From positions 1-24,592 of the forward strand of contig JAISXM010000069.1 in assembly GCA_031270515.1 (NCBI GenBank): a stretch of 24,592 nt of DNA. Reading direction: 5' to 3'. Every line of letters starts with the position of its first letter. Positions within the stretch are counted from its first letter, which is position 1. This DNA is from Holosporales bacterium. GTDB taxonomy: Bacteria > Pseudomonadota > Alphaproteobacteria > BNTO01. Of this stretch, positions 16,334-23,972 are shown piece after piece. The translations under genes were made by a program, and so were the position numbers. The notes beneath the pieces were generated by a model, which saw only the letters and a program-made list of their open reading frames with translations, ran no database searches and was not told the DNA's origin.

Positions 16334-17893
16334 TTACTGCCTCCTTGCAGCATTACGCGCAACGATACGTCGCTTCTTTACATTACGACGAACCGGGCGT
16401 TTCCGAAGCTTGCGAGGCTTTGCTTTGCCGCGAAGACGGTATTGCACGCGCGTAGGCGTTACCGACGCAGACGACGCCACACCTAATGTAGACGCAGTCG
16501 CCACAGGAGATACCATACCGGACGTCGATGCCACACCGGACATAGCCACAGGGGTCGCCACACCAGACGTCTGTCCAACAGGCGCAGATGCCACACCGGA
16601 CATAGCTACAGGAGCGACCACGCCAGACGGCCCACCAGACGCAGATGACACAGGCGCCGCCACATTGCGTGCTGTGTTATTTGCGCCATTCGCCGACACA
16701 TTCGCCGCGTACGCCTCCGCAACGGGGACAGCCCCCACCTCCTCCAATTGTATCACCGGAGTGAGCACTGCGCCCGCATCATGCGAAACAGGATAATACA
16801 CGCGCTCTGGCGCCTCAGCTGCGGGCTCGTCAGGCTCGTTGCTTTCAAATTTTTTAATAACATTTTTAGATTCAATAATTTGTCTACTTGAAACAACTTC
16901 CCATTGCGGCGACGGCTTCGTTTTTACTGGCGTATCTTTCACAACAACTGGCGGCGGCACAATAGCCTGGCGCTTGGCACCGTGCTTCAGCAAGTCCTTC
17001 TCTCTGGCTTCCTCCGCCATGCGCGCCTGTTCGCGAGCGGCCTCAAACTCCATTTCTTCGAGCTCGGCCTTCGTTAGCACCTTTGGGGGGACGCGCACCT
17101 CCGCAGCAGGACGCACCTCTACGCGAGCATCAGCCTCATTGTTGTTGACGCAAATCGCCTCCGCCACAACACTCGCCGTTGACGTAGACATCGCATTCGC
17201 CGTTGACGTAGACATCGCCTTTTGGGCGCGGTTATTCTTTTCCGCCTCTTCTTTTATCTTTAATGCCAAAGTTTTTTCTTGACTAATCTTATTTTTCGCC
17301 TCTTCTTTTATCTTTAACGCCAAAGCTTTTTCTTGATTAATCTTATTGGCGGCCTCTTCTTTGGCCTGCTGCGCCGTGAGTTCGGCATCCTTGATCAGCT
17401 GGCGCAACGCTGCAGCCTCGACTTCGGCCTCTTTTATGCGATTTTTGTACTCCGCCTCAATGCGGCTTTTGTACTCCGCCTCAAGTCGCGCTTTCTCCCG
17501 CAATATCTGTTCCTGAGCCGCGGCAGCCGCAGCAGCCTCGCGCTTACTCGCAGCAGCACTTGCCGCCGAACGAGACGCGCGATCAGGAGGAATATCGTCT
17601 TCTGAATCGTAGCTAACAACTATGTCGGGGGCTTTTTCTTGTGTGGTCAACAAGCTCGCGACCTGCTTTGACTCCTCGGACGCAGCACTTTTGTTGGACT
17701 TCGGCGTCCGATCTTTCGACGGCAGATTGTCGTAATCGCGCGGCATACTGAGCGGGGCCAATGGAATTACTTCAAATTCGTCTGGCCCACAGTGGTCAAA
17801 ACCCAAACTGGATTTGATAAAACTACATCTTGTACACGTAGCCAAAACTGCTAGCAATGAAAAAAAGCGTACGTACAAAAGGCGTATCCTCAA
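16334..17893 (-). CDS. DUF3035/BamF-like lipoprotein with long coiled coil and basic tail
   Basis: The frame has no ATG before the conserved region. TTG at 17893 is preferred because AGGAAGAG lies just before it and it gives MRIRLLYVRFFSLLAVLATC, a lipoprotein signal with Cys near position 20; TTG at 17941 is the upstream alternative. GPDEFEVIPLAPLSMPRDYD matches the core of DUF3035, the family of BamF, an alphaproteobacterial BAM-complex lipoprotein. After that it departs from the family. Residues ~106-226 form a charged Ala/Glu/Lys coiled coil resembling TolA, then come Pro- and Ala/Val/Ser-rich repeats, and the end is strongly basic (KPRKLRKRPVRRNVKKRR). BamF proteins are usually much shorter. 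The tail may bind peptidoglycan, nucleic acid or lipopolysaccharide, which is a guess. Confidence 0.7.
   Translation of the reverse strand: MRIRLLYVRFFSLLAVLATCTRCSFIKSSLGFDHCGPDEFEVIPLAPLSMPRDYDNLPSKDRTPKSNKSAASEESKQVASLLTTQEKAPDIVVSYDSEDDIPPDRASRSAASAAASKREAAAAAAAQEQILREKARLEAEYKSRIEAEYKNRIKEAEVEAAALRQLIKDAELTAQQAKEEAANKINQEKALALKIKEEAKNKISQEKTLALKIKEEAEKNNRAQKAMSTSTANAMSTSTASVVAEAICVNNNEADARVEVRPAAEVRVPPKVLTKAELEEMEFEAAREQARMAEEAREKDLLKHGAKRQAIVPPPVVVKDTPVKTKPSPQWEVVSSRQIIESKNVIKKFESNEPDEPAAEAPERVYYPVSHDAGAVLTPVIQLEEVGAVPVAEAYAANVSANGANNTARNVAAPVSSASGGPSGVVAPVAMSGVASAPVGQTSGVATPVAMSGVASTSGMVSPVATASTLGVASSASVTPTRVQYRLRGKAKPRKLRKRPVRRNVKKRRIVARNAARRQ
16527..16630 (-). repeat. 60-nt tandem repeat in the BamF-like gene
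   Basis: A unit starting GATGCCACACCGGACATAGC recurs 60 nt later (16527 and 16587), the second copy partial. It encodes repeated VATPVAMSGVAS-type sequence, with weaker copies on either side. Confidence 0.75.
17244..17351 (-). repeat. 54-nt tandem repeat in the coiled coil
   Basis: Two units 54 nt apart encode NKINQEKALALKIKEEA and NKISQEKTLALKIKEEA (18-residue period). This suggests growth of the coiled coil by recent duplication. Confidence 0.8.
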
Positions 17894-18049
17894 ACAGCTC
17901 TTCCTGGCTAAAATGTTATCATGTTTAGATTTTGTTAACAAATCAATGAGAAGGTTAATAGACAGTTAATTGCAAACTGTTTTATGGAGAATTACAAACT
18001 GTTTTAATGATAGGTTTTATAGCGAACGCCAATCGTATTATACCGAGTA

Positions 18050-18130
18050 CCCATAAAAACAATTTCAAAATTTCTCCCACCTAAGCCTTGTAATGCAACG
18101 AATATCAAATCGTTTGTTATGTGGCCCGGC
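18050..18130 (+). repeat. Family-1 interspersed palindrome, copy 3
   Basis: CCCATAAAAACAATTTCAAA opens the element; CTAAGCCTTGTAATGCAACG in the middle and ATCAAATCGTTTGTTATG at the end match copy 2. The preceding TACCGAGTA is shared with the next copy. Confidence 0.8.
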
Positions 18131-18269
18131 ATATAAACAAACAACCTGAGCTAAAGTGATTAAACGCTTGCCTCCTTATCGATGATAATGGTACAGTACT
18201 CACATAGGTAAAAATCAACAATTCACATTCCCACCAAGGGGGTGGCGGAGCGTAAACTCGGAAATATAC

Positions 18270-18342
18270 CGAGTACCCATAACAAACAATTTGAATTTTT
18301 ATCCCTGTCTAAACCTTATAAGACAACGAACTTCAAAATGTT
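18270..18342 (+). repeat. Family-1 interspersed palindrome, copy 4
   Basis: The element starts with CCGAGTACCCATAACAAACA, continuing ATTTGAATTTTTATCC, and its centre and right arm read AGACAACGAACTTCAAAATG. The right end decays into TTTTTGTCGC. It shares its left flank TACCGAGTA with copy 3, 220 nt upstream. Confidence 0.8.
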
Positions 18343-18412
18343 TTTGTCGCAATTATTTTTTTGTCGCAATAGTAACCAAAATTGTCTTTTTATAATAAGA
18401 GAAGGATAGAAT

Positions 18413-19672
18413 ATGTGTATTTTAATGGAATCAAGAAGATTTATATTAGTGTGCAGCGTTGTAATGAACAGCAGCTTCGCCACATTTTACGAGAAGGTAA
18501 CCAATTTAGCTCCATCAACGCTACGGTTTGATCCATCGCCTGTCGACTCGGATGCGCTGCTACGCAGGTTTAATACGGAGTCCCCTGATATTATTTACCC
18601 CATACTGGAGAAAATGTATAGCAATCTTGCTGGACGCGCTCTGTTTAACTCACTGATACGTGACCCACGCCTGCAGTCCATAGCCATCGACATTCTCGTA
18701 GTCCGACCAGACACAAGTAACAAAGGAATAAACGGGGTTTTCCTAATAAAAGTTGATACGCCACAAACTATAAACTTAATACAAAAAAACGAACGCCAAT
18801 ACAAAATAGCGCAGGATAGATATTTACCCACACTAAGCAACATTTTGGGAAAAGCTGCACCAGCTGCTATAGCTTGTGTATATAGTTGCGCAAGTATATT
18901 CGATGACAAAGGAAAATTGTCGAAGTGCGTGATTTTAGTCCCGAGTGCAGACTTGGAGACAGATACTACAGAGTATCACGTGACAGTTAATAAAGATGCA
19001 GACGCTGAACCTTGCGAAGGATTGAGGCAAGCAGACGAGTGTTTATACCACGAATTGAATCACGTTATTGGCAATGCATTAAATGAAGATCGATCGTTTT
19101 TTTGTACATGTGCTAGTTATATACTTGAGGTAATCTCGAGATATAAAGATCCAAATATAATGTGTTTGATTCCTGATGAAACGCGTGCGAGAATAGATAG
19201 CGAGATCAAACAATTTATGAATCAAATGGACAAATTTAATGAGGCCCACAAGTCTCGTATGTCTTTTATTCGCGCATCACTAAGCATGGAGGACGGCCCA
19301 AAGTATGGATTAGATCAAGCGCGTGTAAATTGGCTGTTCGATCGAATGTTCTCTAACCAGCAAGCTGTTGACAGCTCTGAAGAAGAGTTTGCTTGTGTAA
19401 CAGGAATATATGTCGCGGTAAAACCAAATGGAGCAATGGTGTTGCGACACGAACCGCATAGCGAGGCGTTGTATCAACTTTTTGCAAGAAAGCCTCTTCG
19501 GATGGGGACAATATTTTCTAAAACAAATATGCCTACTACCACGTTTCATTCTTTGCAGCCGTATGTTGTAAAGTATATCGCTCCACGAATATTGCGCTGT
19601 ACCTTTCAATATTTTGTATCGTTGCACGAAGATTTAGGTGCATGTGATCTTCCATTTCCCACATTAGATTAG
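18413..19672 (+). CDS. Putative secreted zinc metallopeptidase resembling M91 (NleD-like) effectors
   Basis: A hydrophobic N-terminus (RRFILVCSVVMNSSFA) looks like a signal peptide. The key feature is LYHELNHVIGNAL, an HExxH zinc motif (H213, E214, H217). About 106 residues later comes SEEEFACVTGI (E323-E325), which could supply the third ligand as in the E-x(n)-T-x-G segment of M91 peptidases. Upstream, AGRALFNSLIRDPRLQSIAI resembles the region before the active site in that family. Known M91 members such as NleD and HopH1 are effectors that cleave host proteins. Homology here is inferred from motif order only; the Asn in HELNH and the distant third ligand leave doubt. The start is fixed by AGAAGGA 6 nt upstream of the first ATG. 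A strong hairpin follows the stop. Base composition is AT-rich relative to leuS and dacA. Confidence 0.6.
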   Translation: MCILMESRRFILVCSVVMNSSFATFYEKVTNLAPSTLRFDPSPVDSDALLRRFNTESPDIIYPILEKMYSNLAGRALFNSLIRDPRLQSIAIDILVVRPDTSNKGINGVFLIKVDTPQTINLIQKNERQYKIAQDRYLPTLSNILGKAAPAAIACVYSCASIFDDKGKLSKCVILVPSADLETDTTEYHVTVNKDADAEPCEGLRQADECLYHELNHVIGNALNEDRSFFCTCASYILEVISRYKDPNIMCLIPDETRARIDSEIKQFMNQMDKFNEAHKSRMSFIRASLSMEDGPKYGLDQARVNWLFDRMFSNQQAVDSSEEEFACVTGIYVAVKPNGAMVLRHEPHSEALYQLFARKPLRMGTIFSKTNMPTTTFHSLQPYVVKYIAPRILRCTFQYFVSLHEDLGACDLPFPTLD

Positions 19673-19673
19673 C

Positions 19674-19707
19674 ATATCCCCAGTCATCTTTTTATGACTG
19701 GGGATAT
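19674..19707 (+). terminator. Strong hairpin after the M91-like gene
   Basis: ATATCCCCAGTCAT and ATGACTGGGGATAT form a perfect 14-bp stem around the loop CTTTTT, two bases after the stop codon. There is no U-tract after the stem, so it is either an atypical terminator or a 3'-end stabiliser. Confidence 0.65.
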
Positions 19708-19710
19708 TGT

Positions 19711-19742
19711 CCTACGACGAACGTCAAATTGTTTATTATGAA
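19711..19742 (+). repeat. Family-1 right arm, isolated
   Basis: CGACGAACGTCAAATTGTTT followed by ATTATG matches the family-1 right half; the left half is replaced by the hairpin region. Confidence 0.65.
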
Positions 19743-19952
19743 GCACCAGTCAACATTACGGCGAACAGATCCCGCCCAGATAGCTTTTCCCGCAGTCACT
19801 TATTGCTACGATCAGCACTGAGTAAAAAATGCGCAACCCTGAGTAAAAAAAATGCGAAACAATACCGTCCGCATTTTACAGGTCCACCTGGAGCGGCGCA
19901 CGGCGTTTTTTGCCCATTTCCTCGTGTTCATCAAGATATGCAGGGTGCCAAG

Positions 19953-20010
19953 GCGTCAGCGTATCATGTAACGTTTTGGCCAGGTCAGGCCAGGTCGAAC
20001 GTCAAATTTG
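19953..20010 (+). repeat. Family-3 element, copy 1
   Basis: The stretch beginning GCGTCAGCGTATCATGTAAC, continuing through the CCAGGTCAGGCCAGGTCGAA core to GTCAAATTTG, matches, in reverse complement, a segment at about 23.9 kb. This copy has an extra short duplication in the CCAGGTC core. Confidence 0.75.
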
Positions 20011-20022
20011 TGTAAAACTGTA

Positions 20023-20088
20023 ACAACTTTTTTATCCACGTCGACGCTTTCTAATACAACGATTTTCTAATTGTTTGCTACGGGGCGC
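20023..20088 (+). repeat. Family-1 palindrome, degenerate copy
   Basis: The centre and right arm are recognisable (CTTTCTAATACAACG, then TAATTGTTTGCTACGGGG). The left arm is reduced to AACAACTTTTTTATCC, so the hairpin is largely lost. Confidence 0.6.
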
Positions 20089-20178
20089 CCGGGACAATGG
20101 CAGGTGCGAATATGAATATTGGCTAACAAACGCCAACGCTGTATAGTCATTGCAGGTGTTGCGGAAAGAATTCAATCT

Positions 20179-21579
20179 ATGACAAAGCTGGAAAATTTTA
20201 TCAAGGGCATTCTTGTAACGGGGTTACTGGGGGGCGGGACAGAACTACACGCGGCAGAATTGCACGCGAGCGCGCCTCCTAAAACGTCCTTGCAAGCCGG
20301 TTCTGCGGGATCGAACGAACAAGGCTCAACGGGCAATAGCACATCCAGCGCATCTAAAAAAAAGCAAACAAACACATCAAGCAAGCCAAACGCCGCGGCC
20401 GCCGCCACTACAGTAGCAGCCGCCGCAGCAGCCGCCCAAGATGCGTCTTCAACAAAGTCAGGAACGTCCACATATCATGTTCTTTGCCCCAAGACTGCGG
20501 CCAAACAAGCGTACTTGATCGACGCAGACAGCAAAGCGGTTTTGTTCGAATTTAACGCGCATGAAAGAATGAGCCCGTCATCCATGACGAAAATTGTGAC
20601 GGCATGCATTGTTGGAAACAAGCTGAAGGACAAAGAAATCACCATGGATACGACAACAACAGTGTCCTCTCAGGCATACCGCAAAGAAGGATCGACCATG
20701 TTCTTGAACATCGGGCAAACGGTGTCAGTCCGAGACTTGCTGAGCGGGCTGATCATCGTATCCGGAAACGACGCAGCCGTCGCGCTTGCCGAGTGCGCCT
20801 GCGGTTCGGAGGCCGTGTTCGCCTCTTACATGAACGCATGGGCCCACGAATGCGGCGCGACAAGCTCGAACTTTGTCAACGCAAGCGGCCTCCCAGACCC
20901 AACGCACAAGACGACAGCAAGCGACCTTGCAATCATGTCGTTGCGAGCAATCAGCGATTATCCCGACATATTTAGCTTGTATAGCCAAAAAAGTTTCACC
21001 TTTAACGGGGTAACGCAACAAACAAAAAACGAAATATTACGGCGAGACATTGGCTGTGATGGGCTGAAGACCGGGCACACAAACGACGGCGGCTATGGGA
21101 TTGTTGCGACGATCAAGCAGGACAATCGCCGCCTCGTTTTGGTCGTGAACGGCTACAAAAGCGAGCAGGATCGCATTTATGATGCATGCGCGCTTTTGAC
21201 GTGGGGGACGAAAACGTTCGTGAACCACCATTTGTATAAGTCACATTCGCCAATTACAACGATCCCCGTTTGGTACGGAGAAGATAGCGAGCTCCCAGTC
21301 ACGGTGGAGAACGACGTTGTGATTACGTTATTGCGCACGGCCCCGTATGATGTGAAGATTGTGCTGCGCTATGAAACCCCAATCGCGGCGCCAATTCAGA
21401 AAGGAACGCAAGTCGGGGAAATCATTATTTCGTCCCAAAGTATGGACAACGAAGTTATTGTTCCATTAATTGCGTCTGTATCAGTAAAGGAAGGGTCTTT
21501 CTTTAAAAAACTGATGGATTCGTCTGTTTACCTTGTTTGGGGGGCGAGGAAACCGAAGAGCGTGGGCGCTGGCAATTAA
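20179..21579 (+). CDS. dacA: D-alanyl-D-alanine carboxypeptidase (PBP5/6, DacA type)
   Basis: This periplasmic low-molecular-weight penicillin-binding protein trims the pentapeptide of peptidoglycan. With the ATG chosen here, preceded by GGAAAGAA, the protein begins with a Sec signal peptide (MTKLENFIKGILVTGLLGGG, then a likely AxA-type cleavage region). A TTG 60 nt upstream would extend the frame without improving it. Residues ~30-105 form a Ser/Ala/Thr/Lys low-complexity linker. The catalytic motifs follow: SMTK (S135, K138), SGN (195-197) and KTG (297-299). The C-terminal beta domain is present and the end (SSVYLVWGARKPKS) may be a weak membrane anchor. At 466 residues it is longer than the usual ~390-400 because of the linker. 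Its presence implies that the organism retains peptidoglycan. Confidence 0.93.
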   Translation: MTKLENFIKGILVTGLLGGGTELHAAELHASAPPKTSLQAGSAGSNEQGSTGNSTSSASKKKQTNTSSKPNAAAAATTVAAAAAAAQDASSTKSGTSTYHVLCPKTAAKQAYLIDADSKAVLFEFNAHERMSPSSMTKIVTACIVGNKLKDKEITMDTTTTVSSQAYRKEGSTMFLNIGQTVSVRDLLSGLIIVSGNDAAVALAECACGSEAVFASYMNAWAHECGATSSNFVNASGLPDPTHKTTASDLAIMSLRAISDYPDIFSLYSQKSFTFNGVTQQTKNEILRRDIGCDGLKTGHTNDGGYGIVATIKQDNRRLVLVVNGYKSEQDRIYDACALLTWGTKTFVNHHLYKSHSPITTIPVWYGEDSELPVTVENDVVITLLRTAPYDVKIVLRYETPIAAPIQKGTQVGEIIISSQSMDNEVIVPLIASVSVKEGSFFKKLMDSSVYLVWGARKPKSVGAGN

Positions 21580-21583
21580 ATGT

Positions 21584-21670
21584 AGACCTGCCCATAAAAA
21601 CAATTGGAGTTTTCATATCCGTGAAGCTTTGCATTACAACAACTTTCCAATTGTTTATTATTGGGAACCC
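21584..21670 (+). repeat. Family-1 interspersed palindrome between convergent genes
   Basis: The left arm CCCATAAAAACAATTGGAGT and right arm CTTTCCAATTGTTTATTATT are complementary, including a compensated change (TTGGA with TCCAA) relative to other copies. Preceded by GACCTG, as in copy 1. It lies between dacA and the convergent symporter gene, where it could act as a bidirectional terminator. Confidence 0.85.
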
Positions 21671-21714
21671 GACGAGCACCGAAACGACGAACTGATAAAC
21701 TTATGTGTTTGGGT

Positions 21715-23028
21715 CTACTGGAATTTGATGAATTTAAGTAGTCTGAGTATCCCCGTTATATTAAACACAATCAGCATCCCGGCCGCCAGGCTCATTACCA
21801 ACAGCGCCTTTTCCTGGTCGCAAAACGAGAAGAACACAAACGCGACCACTGCATACGTGAGATATGCCACCTTGCCGCGCACGCCCCCAAGGAAAAACGC
21901 GGACTTCAGTCCCACGGATAGGTAGGCGACAATAGTCGTATACCCCGCGAGGAAAATGAATATTGCCATGAACAAGTCGGCGTGCTTGAAGTGCGTTGCG
22001 AGCGCATGTCCCACAAATTGGTCCGGATGCAATGGCAGAGTCCACACATCCGTCACCAGAACTACGCATATGCTTAGTGTGCAAATAATCGCGTCCGTCA
22101 GCAAGGAAAACACACCCAGGCGCGCTTGCTGTTGTGGCAAAATGGCGCGCGTTTCGGCTTGGATGATGGAGTCGTAGCCGATGCCTATGTCCCCTGAGTA
22201 GACGGATCGCGAAATACCCTGCTGCGCGGCCAACATGGCGCTGCTGCCGGCGAAGCCTCCTATGGCGGCATGTCCGGAAAACGCGGAGCTCACTATGGTG
22301 CTCAGTGTTTCGGGCAATTTCGCGCTGCAGCGCACTATGACGTACACACACATGCCAACGTACAAAATTATAAAAATTGGCATTAGAAACGTACACACCT
22401 GGCTGAGCCTGCGAATTCCTCCAATGACCGTAAACAGCACGCCACCCAGCAGGAGAGCAATCACCAAATATTGGTTGATGTGGAACGTTTCCGATATTGT
22501 GTCCGCGACTACGTCAAACTGAAACACTTCAACACCGTAAATGCACAATAGTAAGCTTGCAATAAACGGGATTGTTTTGTTTTTAAACGCTTTGCGCAAG
22601 TAGAACATGGGGCCACCGTCGTATCCGCCTTGGTCATTTGGGATACGGTAACGGATGCCCAGGTAAATTTCCGCATATTTTACAAGCATGCTGGGGAAGT
22701 TGCCTATCCACAGCCACAAAAGGGCGCCTGGGCCCCCAATCATGACCGCCGTGATGATGCCGACAACGTTGCCCAGGCCGACCATGCCGCTGACGGAGGC
22801 AAAATATAGGCGGATGGGGTGGATGCCGCGCGAGGAGCACTTGGATGGCCCTTTGAGGAGGTCCGTTATGCAGGCCCGGAAGTTGAGGAGGACCTTAAAC
22901 TGAAATCCTCGCGTTTTTATGGTTAAATAAATACCGCTAGAGAATAGGATCACGAAGCCTATATAGGTCCAAAAGAAACGATCTATCGCAGATAAATATT
23001 CGAAAAATGACTGTAGTCGTTCATGCAT
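21715..23028 (-). CDS. Sodium:alanine/glycine symporter, AGCS family
   Basis: AGCS proteins import alanine or glycine with Na+ across the inner membrane. The protein is polytopic, with about ten hydrophobic segments. Family hallmarks are GMVGLGNVVGIITAVMIGGP and ALLWLWIGNFPSMLVKYAEI near residues 80-120, GGPMFYLRKA, and the second-half GGFAGSSAMLAAQQGISRSV with YSGDIGIGYDSIIQAET. A length of 437 residues is normal and complete. GAGG lies 5 nt before the ATG. It stands alone and converges with dacA. Amino-acid uptake fits an intracellular lifestyle, but substrate specificity cannot be read from sequence alone. Confidence 0.93.
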   Translation of the reverse strand: MHERLQSFFEYLSAIDRFFWTYIGFVILFSSGIYLTIKTRGFQFKVLLNFRACITDLLKGPSKCSSRGIHPIRLYFASVSGMVGLGNVVGIITAVMIGGPGALLWLWIGNFPSMLVKYAEIYLGIRYRIPNDQGGYDGGPMFYLRKAFKNKTIPFIASLLLCIYGVEVFQFDVVADTISETFHINQYLVIALLLGGVLFTVIGGIRRLSQVCTFLMPIFIILYVGMCVYVIVRCSAKLPETLSTIVSSAFSGHAAIGGFAGSSAMLAAQQGISRSVYSGDIGIGYDSIIQAETRAILPQQQARLGVFSLLTDAIICTLSICVVLVTDVWTLPLHPDQFVGHALATHFKHADLFMAIFIFLAGYTTIVAYLSVGLKSAFFLGGVRGKVAYLTYAVVAFVFFSFCDQEKALLVMSLAAGMLIVFNITGILRLLKFIKFQ

Positions 23029-23671
23029 ATAAGCCTCAAAGGGGTTGTGGCGGACTTTTTAATGTGTGGTGCAATGTTTTTTGTGTGCAATTTTGCGTTT
23101 TGGTGCAGTTTTGCTTGTTCATTAAATATTGCGTTTACATTAAATAGTCGGCCGGATCTGTATTGTCGTTGTTTGTTTCTACGCTAAGGATTAATATCAT
23201 CTATACTGGGATCTCATTTCGTTTATATGGGGACGCATAGCGGAGTCACAACGACTAACAGATATGGGTATAGGTATAGGGACTGACACGCCTGGCAAAT
23301 TGCGCACAGTCGGACGCGCGAGGATGATGACTGGGGTGTTGCAGATGTGCTTGGCGACTCCATGCAGGAAGCGGCCAAACCCTGCAACTGCGCGACTTCT
23401 TGCGTCGTTTTGAAACATCAGTGCTTTGGTTTTATGCCAAAAACTCCGGTTCAGACGATTACAATAGAAGCCGATCTCCGTAAGGACAACTGCATAAAGC
23501 AAGTCAACGACGAATTGTTCAATTGGTGCCAAGAAACGTAACATCATTATATACTACTTTATGGTTTAAGCTATCCTTAATATCAATTATACGTATAAAT
23601 GGTTAATTTTTAGTTAATAGAATATTTGACTGCGTACAGAATATACCTGTTGCAGCAAGAAAGTTTACTAT

Positions 23672-23736
23672 ACCTGCTGCGAAAGCTGCGTCAACACAGC
23701 AGGAATCAACTGTCCAAAAGGGCTTTTGCCGCAGGT
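23672..23736 (-). repeat. Family-2 element, copy 2 (inverted orientation)
   Basis: ACCTGCTGCGAAAGC and GCTTTTGCCGCAGGT are inverted ends with two mismatches. The interior (TGCGTCAACACAGCAGGAAT, continuing CAACTGTCC) is the reverse complement of copy 1 with few changes. An extra partial end ACCTGTTGCAGCAAGAAAGT lies just to the left. Confidence 0.85.
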
Positions 23737-23792
23737 CTAATGAGAGAGAATATATTGCTGAGAGTGAAGCCATTGCGATCAAGCCGAAATCT

Positions 23793-23828
23793 CTATACTC
23801 AATCATAACTCGTTTTCTTTGAGTATAG
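23793..23828. repeat. Inverted repeat with 10-bp perfect arms
   Basis: CTATACTCAA and TTGAGTATAG flank a 16-nt loop. It could be a terminator-like or operator structure; no neighbouring gene decides which. Confidence 0.55.
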
Positions 23829-23890
23829 ATATCGGCCTGGCAAATCAAAAAAAGGTGAGGCCAGAAGGAGAGCAAAGTTACTACAATTTT

Positions 23891-23943
23891 CAAATTTGAA
23901 CGTCGACCTGGCCTGGCAAAAGAGTTACATGATACACTGAAGC
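23891..23943 (-). repeat. Family-3 element, copy 2
   Basis: In reverse complement this reads GTATCATGTAAC, then GCCAGGCCAGGTCGACGTTC and AAATTTG, matching the copy upstream of dacA apart from a short core deletion. Confidence 0.75.
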
Positions 23944-23972
23944 TATAGGTTCTTTTAGGGGAGAATGGTTCG

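Larger units (their letters stand above)
17894..18412. other. Divergent intergenic region with a tandem repeat and two family-1 palindromes
   Basis: The region separates the BamF-like gene (minus) from the M91-like gene (plus). It contains a 22-nt direct duplication (AATTRCAAACTGTTTTA at 17968-17984 and 17990-18006), two family-1 palindromes, and a short CCACC/GGTGG hairpin near 18231-18245. A TATAAT at 18391-18396 precedes the plus-strand gene, without a clear -35. No gene is seen. Confidence 0.65.
19673..20178. other. Intergenic region between the M91-like gene and dacA, filled with repeats
   Basis: Contents in order are: the terminator-like hairpin, a family-1 right arm, an unremarkable stretch, a tandem duplication of CTGAGTAAAAAATGCGCAAC type (19818-19860), a unique ~90-nt stretch, a family-3 element, and a degenerate family-1 element. 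Open frames run through it but look like repeat by-products, and none has a recognisable motif. Confidence 0.6.
23029..23972. other. 944-nt repeat-rich region without a convincing gene
   Basis: Near the symporter start there are imperfect ~17-nt repeats of GTGCAATTTTGCGTTTTG type (about 23065-23119). A 116-codon minus-strand frame (23197-23547) shows no motif, signal peptide or clear ribosome-binding site. The rest holds a family-2 element with an extra partial arm, a 10-bp hairpin and a family-3 element. The mix suggests a landing site for small mobile elements or the remains of a decayed insertion. Confidence 0.6.

Noticed and set aside
19707..20015. 102-codon plus-strand frame between the M91-like gene and dacA
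   Set aside because: It is made largely of repeat sequence, with no ATG supported by a Shine-Dalgarno and no conserved motif.
21761..22396. 211-codon minus-strand frame overlapping the AGCS symporter
   Set aside because: It is an Arg/His-rich off-frame shadow of the symporter, whose own frame carries all AGCS signatures.
23197..23547. 116-codon minus-strand frame between the symporter and the final gene
   Set aside because: It has no recognisable motif, no convincing ribosome-binding site, and odd composition (repeated Pro-Ile at the end from a GATATGGGTATAGG-type simple repeat). Kept only as part of the region description; a decayed gene is possible.
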